Assembly (NCBI GenBank): GCA_963795665.1
Contig: CAWCIP010000001.1
Coordinates: 62,001-126,000, forward strand
Direction: 5' to 3'
Source of the DNA: DASUPK01 sp963795665
GTDB lineage: Bacteria > Actinomycetota > Thermoleophilia > Solirubrobacterales > 70-9
Length of the DNA stretch: 64,000 bases
Part shown: in pieces, positions 1 through 7,763 of the stretch
How positions within the stretch are numbered: the first letter of the stretch is position 1
Layout: every line of letters starts with the position of its first letter
The notes under the pieces: model-generated
The model's input: only the letters and a program-made list of their open reading frames with translations
The model's database searches: none
Told to the model about the DNA's origin: nothing
Program-made: the position numbers and the translations under genes

Positions 1-1027
1 CCGCGCGCACCTCCCAGGAACCGAAGCGGCAGGCGCCCGGCACGGTCAGCGTGGCCTCCGCGGGCTCCTCGGTCGGGCCGGACGTGAAACGGACATGGCC
101 GTGCTCGACGTGGGCATCCACTCCCCCACCCAGCTCGATCACCCCGCCCTCCGGGCGGTTGGCGAGCTTCCAGATCTGCGCCGCCCTCGCCCGGCCGAGC
201 GGGACCGAGGTCCCGGCCGCCCGCTCGGCCAGCCTCCGCAGCGCCAGCCGGCGCACCGTGGGATCCATCGCCTCGAGGGCGTCTCGACCGATCGCTCCGG
301 CGAGCTCGGCACCGGATTCGGCGAGCGCGTCGGCGGCGAGCCGCTCAAGCGCCTCGCCCTCCTCGGCGAGCTCGGCCTGGGTCTCGGCGATCGTCGCCTC
401 AGCCTCCGGCCCGATCTCGCGGAGAACCGGGAGCACCTCGTTGCGAATCCTGTTGCGCGCGAACACTGGCTCCGCGTTGCTGGCGTCGTCGCGGAAGGGA
501 AGCCCCGCCTCGGCTGCCAGCTCTCGCACTTCCTCCCGGCCGAGCGAGAGGATCGGCCGCACCACCGCACCCCGTTGCGCGGGCAACCCGAGGAGCGCAC
601 GTCGGCCGGGGGAGGTGGCGAGCCGGTAGAGGATGGTCTCCGCGAGGTCGGTTCTGGTGTGTCCGGTCGCGATCCAGTCGAGCCCACGCGCTCGCCGCAG
701 TCGCTCGGCAGCCGCGTAGCGGGCCTCCCGCGCCTCCGCCTGGACGTTTCCGTCGCCCAGGTCCGGCAGCTCGACCTCCAGCTCGATGCCGAGCTTGGCG
801 CAGAGCTCCGCGCAGGTCGCGTCGTCGAGGTCGGAGTCGGGGCGAAGCCGGTAGTTGAGATGGAGGGCGATCACCGCGTCGGCGCCGATGGCCTCCGCCA
901 GGCCGGCCGCGGCCGCGGCCGAGTCCGCGCCGCCGGAGATGAGGACGACCCCGCGAGAGCCCTCCGAGACCAGGCCGCTTGCTCGAACGGTGGAGGCGAG
1001 GCCCGAGAGCGCCCTGGCAGCTGTCAT
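1..1027 (-). CDS. tilS: tRNA(Ile)-lysidine synthase TilS, C-terminus cut by window edge
   Basis: TilS ligates lysine to C34 of the AUA-decoding tRNA-Ile in an ATP-dependent reaction in the cytoplasm. Translation from the ATG at 1027 gives 342 codons without a stop. The N-terminal PP-loop ATPase motif SGGADS is at residues 31-36, followed by the family-typical ALHLNYRLRPDS, ATGHTRTDLAET and FARNRIRNEVLPVL segments, then an alpha-helical substrate-binding region. The order and length fit the family, and only the extreme C-terminus is missing. It is divergent from the CAP gene across a 137-bp spacer. The call is secure; no oddity is seen in the visible part. Confidence 0.95.
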   Translation of the reverse strand, partial: MTAARALSGLASTVRASGLVSEGSRGVVLISGGADSAAAAAGLAEAIGADAVIALHLNYRLRPDSDLDDATCAELCAKLGIELEVELPDLGDGNVQAEAREARYAAAERLRRARGLDWIATGHTRTDLAETILYRLATSPGRRALLGLPAQRGAVVRPILSLGREEVRELAAEAGLPFRDDASNAEPVFARNRIRNEVLPVLREIGPEAEATIAETQAELAEEGEALERLAADALAESGAELAGAIGRDALEAMDPTVRRLALRRLAERAAGTSVPLGRARAAQIWKLANRPEGGVIELGGGVDAHVEHGHVRFTSGPTEEPAEATLTVPGACRFGSWEVRA

Positions 1028-1072
1028 GGCGCGATTGTAGGAACGGGCGTAGGGACTTTTCACACCGTCGAA

Positions 1073-1113
1073 ACGTCCAATCGCCTCTAAGAGGGCTAAA
1101 GGACGTGCGATTG
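1073..1113. repeat. Two interlocked inverted repeats in the tilS/CAP spacer
   Basis: ACGTCC (1073-1078) is inverted as GGACGT (1101-1106), and CAATCGC (1078-1084) is inverted as GCGATTG (1107-1113). The two repeats have equal 22-bp spacers and cross each other, so as RNA they would be mutually exclusive hairpins. A small CCTC/GAGG hairpin lies in the middle. The element could be a double operator or a switch-like leader; neither can be decided by sight. Confidence 0.4.
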
Positions 1114-1164
1114 ATTCTCCCGGCCCCTCATTCAGGCGGTCGCTGAGCAAACGATGCAGAACAT

Positions 1165-1845
1165 GTGTCGAGAACGACAAAGATCCTCAGCGTCATCGGC
1201 CTCATGGCGGCCTGGACGGTCGTCAGCGCCTCATCCGCCTCCGCTGCCGACTGCGGGCCCGTCGACACCGATGTCACCGGGCTGAGCGAGCCCCAGATGG
1301 AGAGCTCGATCGCCTGTCTGATCAATCAGGAGAGAGCCGCGAATGGCCTGCAGCCGGTCGCCCCCAACGGTGACCTCCGCCAGGCGGCGCTGAGCCACTC
1401 GAACGAGATGATCAGCGAGGGCTACTTCGAGCACACCTCTCCCGCTGGCCGCACCTTCATGGACCGGATCGAGTCCACCGGCTACATGCGTAAGGCTCGG
1501 AGCTGGGTCGTCGGCGAGAACCTCGTCTGGGGCACGGGGCCGCGGAGCACACCGGAGGCCCTCGTCACGGCCTGGATGAACAGCGCGCCCCACCGCGAAA
1601 ACCTGCTGAGGCCGTCGTTCCGCGAGATCGGGATCGCGGCGCTCCCCGGCACCCCCGAGAGCCAGAGCGACCTGACCGGCGTCACGGTCTCGAGCGAGTA
1701 CGGCTACCGCACCCTCGGCAAGGGCAAGAAGGCCAAGGTAAAGGCGAAGTCCCGGAAGCACAGGGGAACACGCGCCAACGCGCGGAAGGCCGGCGCCCAC
1801 AAGAAGCACAAGCACCGCAAGCACAAGCACCACAAGCACCATTAG
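1165..1845 (+). CDS. Secreted CAP-domain (SCP/YkwD-like) protein with Lys/His-rich tail
   Basis: This is a 226-residue exported protein starting at GTG. It has a signal peptide (about residues 1-27, ending in SSASA) and then a CAP domain of roughly 120 residues beginning at LINQERAANGL. The CAP landmarks are present: a first histidine in ALSHSNEM, the GENL motif, and MNSAPHRENLL with the second histidine, followed by the FREIGIA strand. Bacterial CAP proteins of this type are extracellular; their biochemical activity is mostly unknown. The last 45 residues are extremely basic and end in alternating Lys/His/Arg, which could bind wall polyanions or metal. That role is inference. Confidence 0.88.
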   Translation: MSRTTKILSVIGLMAAWTVVSASSASAADCGPVDTDVTGLSEPQMESSIACLINQERAANGLQPVAPNGDLRQAALSHSNEMISEGYFEHTSPAGRTFMDRIESTGYMRKARSWVVGENLVWGTGPRSTPEALVTAWMNSAPHRENLLRPSFREIGIAALPGTPESQSDLTGVTVSSEYGYRTLGKGKKAKVKAKSRKHRGTRANARKAGAHKKHKHRKHKHHKHH

Positions 1846-1885
1846 GTCCCCACCAAACGCGTTGCTCCTCGGGTTCGCCTCGGAT

Positions 1886-3097
1886 CTACTCCATCGCCGG
1901 GCGGGCTATATAGAGGGAGATCGCCTCGGGAAACCCCTTGAGCACGACCTCTCCGATGGCGTCGAAGCGCAGGAAGTCGGAGTCCTTGACCGCTTCGACC
2001 AGGGCCTCGGTGACCAGGACCTCGCCGCCCAGTGCCCTGGTGACGACACGGTGAGCGAGGTTGACGTCGCCACCGAAGTAGTCACCGTCCCTGAACACAG
2101 CCGCGCCGTGATGAATGCCGACTCTGGGCTGGGGGCGCTCTTGGAAGAGGGCGAGAAATCCGACGGCCCACTCGGTCAGCGTCGCGGGCTCCGGCGAAAC
2201 GACCATAACCTCGTCGCCGATCGTCTTCACGATGGTGGCCTCTGAGGGCAGGGTCGCCTCGACCGTGTCGACGAACCGCTCGATCATGTCGAGGGCCTCC
2301 TCGTCTCCCTCCTCCTCGGTGTACCTCGTGAACCCCGTGAGGTCGACGAAGCAGAACGTCATCGACACGCGGGCCAGGCCGCGGCCGGCCCCGGCGATGT
2401 CGGCCTCCATGTGTCCGACCACGTCCTGCTCGATGTAGAAGCGCAGGTAGCGGTTGTGCATGTACTCCATCAACGGCGTGGTGACAGGGAGCAGGTCGGC
2501 TGCCAGCTCACCCATCTCCTCGGCGATCTCGAGCGGCGGAACCTCCTCCTGCATGAGCGGCTCGTGGATGTAGAGGTGGAACAGCCGGACCTCGGAGTCG
2601 GCGACCTTGCGGATCGACTGGGCGTAGACCCTGACCAGCTGAAGGAAGGCAACCAGCGGGAACCCCGAGGAGAGGACGTCGGCGCAATGCTGCATGGCCT
2701 TCAGGTCCTCCTCGTTGAGCCTCCCCTCCGCTCCCATCGGCGTCCCCAGCAAGGTCATCAGCCGTTCGATCAGCTCCGGCTCGAGCCCGGTCAGCTCGGC
2801 CGCCTTCTCCCGCGTGTAGTGCCCCTCCGGGACCTGGAAGAGATCCTCCGCAAAGCCGAAGGCGAGCCGGCCACCGCGGGCGGCCTCCCTGATCGCATCG
2901 ACCGAGTAGCCCCGCTCCCGCATCCGGGAGATCACCCGCGCCTGCGCCGCGGAGGCCGGCGTCCAGCGACCGTCCTCGACCGGGACCAGGCCCTCCGCGG
3001 CCCACCGCTTCAGCGTCGACGCGGAGACGCCGGCGATCCGGCTGGCGTCGGCCAGCGAGATGGCGTTGTCCTGATCGTTCCCGTCAGCGGGGTTCAT
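1886..3097 (-). CDS. MerR-type HTH protein fused to a class III adenylate/guanylate cyclase domain
   Basis: A MerR-like helix-turn-helix occupies roughly residues 12-75 (SLADASRIAGVSASTLKRW), followed by a helical middle section and a C-terminal class III cyclase domain. The cyclase keeps both metal aspartates (FVDLTGFT and IGDEV), the lysine before the second one (VKTIGD) and the Asn/Arg pair in GGDVNLAHRV, so it looks active. I start at the ATG preceded by GGGGGCAC; a GTG 87 bp upstream would cover a strong hairpin and is less likely. It probably senses a signal and makes a cyclic nucleotide or controls a promoter. Which nucleotide is made cannot be told. It is convergent with the CAP gene. 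Confidence 0.88.
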   Translation of the reverse strand: MNPADGNDQDNAISLADASRIAGVSASTLKRWAAEGLVPVEDGRWTPASAAQARVISRMRERGYSVDAIREAARGGRLAFGFAEDLFQVPEGHYTREKAAELTGLEPELIERLMTLLGTPMGAEGRLNEEDLKAMQHCADVLSSGFPLVAFLQLVRVYAQSIRKVADSEVRLFHLYIHEPLMQEEVPPLEIAEEMGELAADLLPVTTPLMEYMHNRYLRFYIEQDVVGHMEADIAGAGRGLARVSMTFCFVDLTGFTRYTEEEGDEEALDMIERFVDTVEATLPSEATIVKTIGDEVMVVSPEPATLTEWAVGFLALFQERPQPRVGIHHGAAVFRDGDYFGGDVNLAHRVVTRALGGEVLVTEALVEAVKDSDFLRFDAIGEVVLKGFPEAISLYIARPAME

Positions 3098-3115
3098 GCC
3101 GTGCCCCCGGAAGAA

Positions 3116-3160
3116 GCGACGGGGCCCCAGAGCCCCGTCGCCTGCGGGCTTTGGGCCCGC
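3116..3160 (-). promoter_or_regulatory. Tandem hairpins in the leader of the MerR-cyclase gene
   Basis: A perfect 10-bp stem pairs 3116-3125 with 3132-3141 (arm GCGACGGGGC, 6-nt loop). Next to it a 6-bp stem pairs 3144-3149 with 3155-3160 (arm GCGGGC). The larger hairpin ends 18 nt before the ATG, just upstream of the ribosome binding site, so it could govern translation. It has no U-tract and is unlikely to be a simple terminator. Confidence 0.55.
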
Positions 3161-3273
3161 TTCGTCGGCCAGCGGCGCCTGCACGCCTCGCGGTGTCCTG
3201 TCGCCGATCCCAGTCGCCGGGGGACCTGCAGACCGGGGACCCGCTTCCGGCCCAAGTTGTGCGAATCGAGTTG

Positions 3274-3301
3274 AGCTTACGCCCCTGCCGGGTCAAGTCA
3301 A
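3274..3301 (-). promoter_or_regulatory. Sigma-70-type promoter candidate for the MerR-cyclase gene
   Basis: Read on the minus strand there is TTGACT (3301-3296), a 16-bp spacer and TAAGCT (3279-3274). Transcription from here would give a leader of about 170 nt before the ATG at 3097. I could not match that leader to a riboswitch class. Confidence 0.45.
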
Positions 3302-3336
3302 TGGCGCTGGACGAGGGCACTATGGCCGGCGTCTGA

Positions 3337-3765
3337 CTAGTCAATGGCGAGGTGCGGGTACTTCTCCGAGACGAGCTCGCGATAGCGGGAGAAGAGGGGC
3401 TTGGCGGCGGGGAAGAAGCGCAGGGCCGCGCCTGCATCCTCGATGTTCGTCCGGAGCCTGCCGCGGGCGATTGCGATCGCGGGGTTCTCCCTGCCCTGAA
3501 AGACCCGGTTGGCGACGGCCGACTCCATGCTGAGCCGGAGCTTGGCGTGTGTGCGCGATCGCCTCGAGAAGTCCCAGCGGAGGCAGTGGCGGCCGCCGTC
3601 GTCGCGGGCCACGTTGACCGCCAGTTTCAGGTCGGGGAACTCGATCCGCAGCGGAGCGGCGGCCGCGCGCAAGCGGGGACCGTCGTCGGGGTCGCCGTCG
3701 ATCTCACGCAGGACGGTGTCGAGAATCTCCTTGAGCTCCTTCTTTGTCAGCTCGTCGGCGGGCAT
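3337..3765 (-). CDS. Small SCP2-like (sterol carrier/lipid-binding fold) protein
   Basis: This 142-residue protein has no signal peptide or membrane segment. Its second half (LKLAVNVARDD, LRLSMESAVANRVF, QGRENPAIAIARGRLR, then a helical RFFPAAKPLFSRY end) follows the pattern of SCP2-fold proteins, where a strand is followed by a conserved gap/G-x-P-x-x-A-x-x-x-G segment. SCP2 domains bind acyl chains or sterols. The match is by pattern only, so the function is tentative. It lies 21 bp downstream of the small helical gene and is probably co-transcribed with it. Confidence 0.6.
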   Translation of the reverse strand: MPADELTKKELKEILDTVLREIDGDPDDGPRLRAAAAPLRIEFPDLKLAVNVARDDGGRHCLRWDFSRRSRTHAKLRLSMESAVANRVFQGRENPAIAIARGRLRTNIEDAGAALRFFPAAKPLFSRYRELVSEKYPHLAID

Positions 3766-3786
3766 TGCCTAACCCTCAACCTGAGG

Positions 3787-3987
3787 TCAACCCTTTCGCT
3801 TGCCTCGCACCGAGGATTCGATCTTGCCGAGCTGATTGCGGACCTCCCGGCCTCGCTTGGCGATCTCATCGAGCAGCTCGACCGCCCGATCGCGCGTGCT
3901 CGCCGCGGAGCCCGCCGTCGCTTCGAAGGTCCGCTCGATCGCCGAGCGCAGCGCCTCCGAGGGCTTCTCCGGCACAGGTACCTTCAC
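3787..3987 (-). CDS. Small helical protein, phasin-like, function unknown
   Basis: This 66-residue product starts at GTG. It is almost entirely predicted amphipathic helix, is rich in Glu, Arg and Ala, and ends in a lysine-rich tail (RGKRKG). The heptad-like pattern resembles short phasin or coiled-coil proteins that coat lipid or polymer surfaces, which would fit the SCP2-like gene next to it, but the protein is too short for a firm call. It is divergent from the nucleoside phosphorylase over 41 bp. Confidence 0.55.
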   Translation of the reverse strand: MKVPVPEKPSEALRSAIERTFEATAGSAASTRDRAVELLDEIAKRGREVRNQLGKIESSVRGKRKG

Positions 3988-4028
3988 GAGCCAAGCCTAC
4001 TCCCGCGCGGCGGCCATATGCTCGCGCC

Positions 4029-4748
4029 GTGCCGCTCCAGCTCAGGCCCAGCACCCCCTACGCAGCCGACGTCCTGCTGCCCGGCGACCCGGGCCGAGCG
4101 CTCGCCCTCGCCCAGCAGCTGCTCACCGAACCGAGAATGAGCAACCACGCTCGCGGCCTCTGGGGATATACGGGGGAGACGCCGGAGGGCCACCCGCTCA
4201 GCATCCAGTCCACCGGCATGGGCGGGCCGAGCGCGGCGATCGTTCTCCACGAGCTCGCCGAGCTCGGTGTGCGGCGAGCCATCCGCGTGGGCACCTGCGG
4301 AGCCGTCGACCCCGAGCTCGGGCATGGGGAGCTCGTGGTCGCGGGCATGGCGCTGGCGGATGACGGGGCGAGCAAGGCACTGGGCGCGGGCGAGACCGTG
4401 GAGCCCGACCCTGAGCTCACGGCCGGGCTGGCCACTGGGCTGCCCCCCGGCGCCTCGCCGTCGCCGATCGTGACGACCGATCTCTTCTACGCAGGCGACC
4501 CCGACCAGGGCGCTCCGCCCAGGGCCCGCGCCGAAGCCTGGCGAAGGCGGGGCGCGGTCGCCGTGGAGATGGAGGCCGCCACCATCTTCACCCTCGGCCG
4601 GCGCCTGGGCGTCGCGACGGCCTGCATTCTGGCCGTCTCCGACACCTTCTCCAACGGCGAGCGCCGGCGGATCGGCGATCAGGAGCTGGGGGACGCCGCC
4701 GAGCGGATGGGGTCCGTCGCCGCGGAGGCGCTCAGGGCTCAACCCTGA
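4029..4748 (+). CDS. Purine-nucleoside/uridine phosphorylase family (DeoD/Udp type)
   Basis: The enzyme cleaves a (deoxy)nucleoside with phosphate to free base and (deoxy)ribose-1-phosphate in salvage. From the GTG start the protein is 239 residues, typical for the trimeric/hexameric NP-I family. It shows LLPGDPGRA near the N-terminus (phosphate site), TGMGGPSAAIV, the RVGTCGA strand, TTDLFY and the ribose-binding VAVEMEAATIF motif. The substrate (purine or uridine) cannot be set by eye. The open frame extends much further upstream, but that part has no family similarity. The stop overlaps the convergent gene by 10 bp. Confidence 0.9.
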   Translation: MPLQLRPSTPYAADVLLPGDPGRALALAQQLLTEPRMSNHARGLWGYTGETPEGHPLSIQSTGMGGPSAAIVLHELAELGVRRAIRVGTCGAVDPELGHGELVVAGMALADDGASKALGAGETVEPDPELTAGLATGLPPGASPSPIVTTDLFYAGDPDQGAPPRARAEAWRRRGAVAVEMEAATIFTLGRRLGVATACILAVSDTFSNGERRRIGDQELGDAAERMGSVAAEALRAQP

Positions 4749-5089
4749 CTCGAGGCTCCGGGTTTCGATGGCTCCCGCTCGCGGCGCAGCGCCGCGAGCT
4801 CCCGAGTGAGCTGATCGAGAGTGTCCTCGACCGCCTCGAGGCGCTCGGAGACGGCTCGCAGCCGGCGGGCGAGGCGATCGACGTCGTTGCCGGTGGGCAG
4901 GTTGAGGTTCCGCATCGCGCTCGCACCCGCCTGAGAGGCACGCTCGCGGGCCCCGAACGCAACCTGTAGCGCCTGGTTCATCCAGGGGTTGTCGACCAGG
5001 AGCTGGGCGAGCTCGCCCAGGGTGCTCTCGCCTCGCGAGGAGCCCCGATCCCTGATGCCTTCACCGCCGCCCTCGTCCATATCGTTCAC
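4739..5089 (-). CDS. Hypothetical coiled-coil protein
   Basis: This 116-residue soluble protein has a Gly/Glu-rich N-terminus. Its middle (ELAQLLVDNPWMNQALQVAF) is followed by a C-terminal coiled coil of about 45 residues with regular leucines (LARRLRAVSERLEAVEDTLD). I do not recognise a family. The layout resembles short phasin-like proteins and may be related in role to the small helical gene at 3787. A second ATG lies three codons in and could also be the start. Confidence 0.6.
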   Translation of the reverse strand: MNDMDEGGGEGIRDRGSSRGESTLGELAQLLVDNPWMNQALQVAFGARERASQAGASAMRNLNLPTGNDVDRLARRLRAVSERLEAVEDTLDQLTRELAALRREREPSKPGASSQG

Positions 5090-5125
5090 GCACGGTACCG
5101 CGACGGAAGCCCGTCAGCGGGGTTG

Positions 5126-5153
5126 TTGCTTACGCATGGAACGCGCATATTGT
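5126..5153 (+). promoter_or_regulatory. Sigma-70-type promoter candidate for the wall hydrolase
   Basis: TTGCTT (5126-5131) and TATTGT (5148-5153) are separated by 16 bp in an otherwise A/T-poor spacer. The transcript would carry a leader of about 150 nt before the ATG at 5308, which is unusually long and may be structured. Confidence 0.45.
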
Positions 5154-5307
5154 CCACCGTTTCAGTCAAGTGTGTTTCTTACCGGTCTCCTAACGGTTCC
5201 CCGTTGCAAAGCCCAAGGCGAATCAGTAGCGTCCGCCGTGCCTGCGGGTGCGGGGAGGTCGCGACCGGCAGACCCTCAGGGTTTCGCGGGCAGGATCGGC
5301 TAGCCAA

Positions 5308-7737
5308 ATGACCAGAAAGCTTCTCGCAACTATCGCCCTTGGCGCAGCCCTGGCGATCATCGCCGCCGGAACCGCCATCTCGGGCACTGTCAGCGTCGGG
5401 AACGTCCAGGTCAACGTGCCGACCACCGGGGTTCTCCCCCAGTGCTCGAACCTCTCAGACGACGACGGGGACGGGCTGGTCGACATGAACGACCCCGGCT
5501 GCAGCAGCCCACTCGACTCGTCCGAGTACAACGCTCCCACCTCGACCGGTGGGGGGACCACCAGCACCGGCAGCACCACCACCACCGGCGGCGGCTCCGC
5601 CAATGCCGGAACCACCACCACAACCGGCGGTGGCGGCGGCAAGGCCGGCGGCTCGGGCCAGGCCGGCAAGAAGACCTCGGGCGGCAAGACCCCCGGCCTC
5701 TTCGGCAAGCAGGCCAAGAAGGGCCACGGCGCCAAGCAGGTGGCCGCGGGAGAGAAGCAGAAGATCGAGCAGCCGACCCTCCGCAACCCCGACGGCTCCC
5801 CCTCCAGCACGAATCCCGGCCTCACCATTGCGCAGTTCGGCCCCGCCCCGATCGGCGTCCCCAACTTCGTCATCGACTCCTTCGAGATCCCGCCGTTCCT
5901 CCTCCCTATCTACCAGTCCTGCGGGACCGAGTACGGGATTCCCTGGCAGGTGCTCGCCTCGATCAACAAGATCGAGACTGCCTTCGGGACCAACCTGAAC
6001 GTCTCCTCCGCCGGCGCCGAGGGCTGGATGCAGTTCATCCCCTCGACCTGGGCGGCCTATGGCGTCGACGCCAATGACGACGGCAGGAAAGACCCGTACA
6101 ACCCGGTCGATGCGATTTGCGCCGCGGCGCGCTACCTGCGGGCGGCCGGCGGCGACAAGGACCTCCGCCAGGCGGTGCTCGCCTACAACCACGCCGACTG
6201 GTACGCGGACGAAGTCCTCTTCACCGCCAACCAGTACGGCAAGCTCCCCGACGCGCTGGTCGGCTCGCTCACCGGTCTCACCGAGGGCGCGCACTTCCCG
6301 GTCGCCGCCGACGCCCGCTACGCCGACGACCTGAACGACGCCGCGGCGCTGGCCCGCTCCACCACCGAGCGAAAGGCGGCCGGGAACGCCGCCGACGTGA
6401 TCAGCTCGGACGCCAGCCGCCGAAGCATCAACGTCTACTCGAGCCTTAACGCTCCGGTCGTCGCGGTCAACGACGGCGTGATCAAGAAGATCGGCGACTC
6501 CAAGGCACTCGGCAAGTTCATCATCCTGCAGGACGCCTACGGCAATCGCTACACCTACGCCCACCTCGGCTCGATCGAGAAGACGCACCCGGTGCCGCGT
6601 CAGCAGAGCCTCTCCGCCAAGGACTTCAAGCTCGAGACGCCCAACAAGGATGCGGCCCCCAGCACCCCGGCGACCGCCGGCGACAACTCCACAAAGGGCG
6701 CTGCGAAGGCCAAATCAACAAGCGCGCCGAGCGCCACCTCCAACTCCGAGAACGCCCGCCAGCGCCTCTTCGCCCTCCCCCAGCGCTCCGGCAACGCCGG
6801 CAACCCAGGCATCGGCGGACAGATCGACCAGCTCCTGGGCCGCAGCGTGCCCGGCTACGAGACCTTCAAGTCCGCGTTCTCGAACAGCCTGCAGTTCGAC
6901 TCGAACACGATGCAGCTGAAGGCGCTCAAGGTCGGCTCCAAGGTGACCGGCGGGTCCGTGCTCGGCCGGGTCGGCCAGCCCGACGCGCAGCCGCCGCACC
7001 TCAACTTCGCGATCCGCCCGGCCGGCAAGGGCGCGCCAACGATCGACCCGAAGCCGATCCTCGACGGCTGGAAGCTGCTCGAGACGACCGCGATCTACCG
7101 CGCCGCGGACAAGAACCCGTTCGCGGACAACCCGACCGTCGGCCAGGTCCTGCTGATGTCGAAGGCGGCCCTGCAGCAGCGGGTGCTGAACGACCCGGCC
7201 CTCTCGATCTACTCCTGCGGACGCAACGACATCCAGACCGGTCAGATCGACCGCCGCGTCCTCGCCGTGATGGAGTACCTGGTCGCCAAGGGCTATCGCC
7301 TGACGATCACCTCGCTCAAGTGCGGGCATTCCTACCTGACCTCCTCGGGCAACGTCTCGGCCCACTCCTATGGGTCGGCCGTCGACATCGCCGCGGTCAA
7401 CGGAATCCCGATCACGGGGCACCAGGGACCCGGGACGATCACCGAGGCCGTGATCAAGGACCTGCTCCTCCTCCAGGGCACGATGCGCCCGGCCCAGATC
7501 ATCTCCCTTATGGACCTCGGGCCTCCGACCTTCATCCTGCCCGACCACTACAACCACATCCACGTGGGCTACACGTTCACGACGCAAGGGTCGTCGATCA
7601 AGCAGCTCGGCGAGATCCTCAAGCCCGAGCAGTGGCAGCGCCTGATCCAGCGCCTCGGGCAGATCCAAAACCCGAAGGTCCCGACGAAGCCGTCCGACGC
7701 CGCGACGCCGGCGAAGGGCAACGGCAGCGGCGACTAG
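5308..7737 (+). CDS. Three-domain peptidoglycan hydrolase: lytic transglycosylase + M23-like + M15-like peptidase
   Basis: This 809-residue secreted protein begins with a signal peptide (about 1-25), a DDDGDGLVDMND calcium-binding-like loop and a Thr/Gly-rich linker. A lytic transglycosylase domain follows, with the catalytic Glu at residue 223 (NKIETAFG) and GWMQFIPSTW at 238-247. Next comes an M23/LytM-like domain (YTYAHLGS, His419) whose final HxH is HLN (564-566), so it is probably inactive. The C-terminal domain has the M15-type pattern SAHSYGSAVD (His686, Asp693) and HIHV (His750, His752). It should cut glycan and stem peptide outside the membrane. The order and the dead M23 module are unusual. 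The ATG is preferred over an upstream in-frame GTG because the signal peptide follows it directly. Confidence 0.9.
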   Translation: MTRKLLATIALGAALAIIAAGTAISGTVSVGNVQVNVPTTGVLPQCSNLSDDDGDGLVDMNDPGCSSPLDSSEYNAPTSTGGGTTSTGSTTTTGGGSANAGTTTTTGGGGGKAGGSGQAGKKTSGGKTPGLFGKQAKKGHGAKQVAAGEKQKIEQPTLRNPDGSPSSTNPGLTIAQFGPAPIGVPNFVIDSFEIPPFLLPIYQSCGTEYGIPWQVLASINKIETAFGTNLNVSSAGAEGWMQFIPSTWAAYGVDANDDGRKDPYNPVDAICAAARYLRAAGGDKDLRQAVLAYNHADWYADEVLFTANQYGKLPDALVGSLTGLTEGAHFPVAADARYADDLNDAAALARSTTERKAAGNAADVISSDASRRSINVYSSLNAPVVAVNDGVIKKIGDSKALGKFIILQDAYGNRYTYAHLGSIEKTHPVPRQQSLSAKDFKLETPNKDAAPSTPATAGDNSTKGAAKAKSTSAPSATSNSENARQRLFALPQRSGNAGNPGIGGQIDQLLGRSVPGYETFKSAFSNSLQFDSNTMQLKALKVGSKVTGGSVLGRVGQPDAQPPHLNFAIRPAGKGAPTIDPKPILDGWKLLETTAIYRAADKNPFADNPTVGQVLLMSKAALQQRVLNDPALSIYSCGRNDIQTGQIDRRVLAVMEYLVAKGYRLTITSLKCGHSYLTSSGNVSAHSYGSAVDIAAVNGIPITGHQGPGTITEAVIKDLLLLQGTMRPAQIISLMDLGPPTFILPDHYNHIHVGYTFTTQGSSIKQLGEILKPEQWQRLIQRLGQIQNPKVPTKPSDAATPAKGNGSGD

Positions 7738-7763
7738 CGGCGCGTCCCACGCCCAAGCCCGCG

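Noticed and set aside
3098..3273. Possible cobalamin-type riboswitch in the leader of the MerR-cyclase gene
   Set aside because: A GGCGACTG block resembles the B12 box but the remaining core is absent.
5154..5307. Possible c-di-GMP or other riboswitch in the leader of the wall hydrolase (GCAAAGCC near 5203)
   Set aside because: Only one short piece resembles the class; the other conserved blocks are missing.
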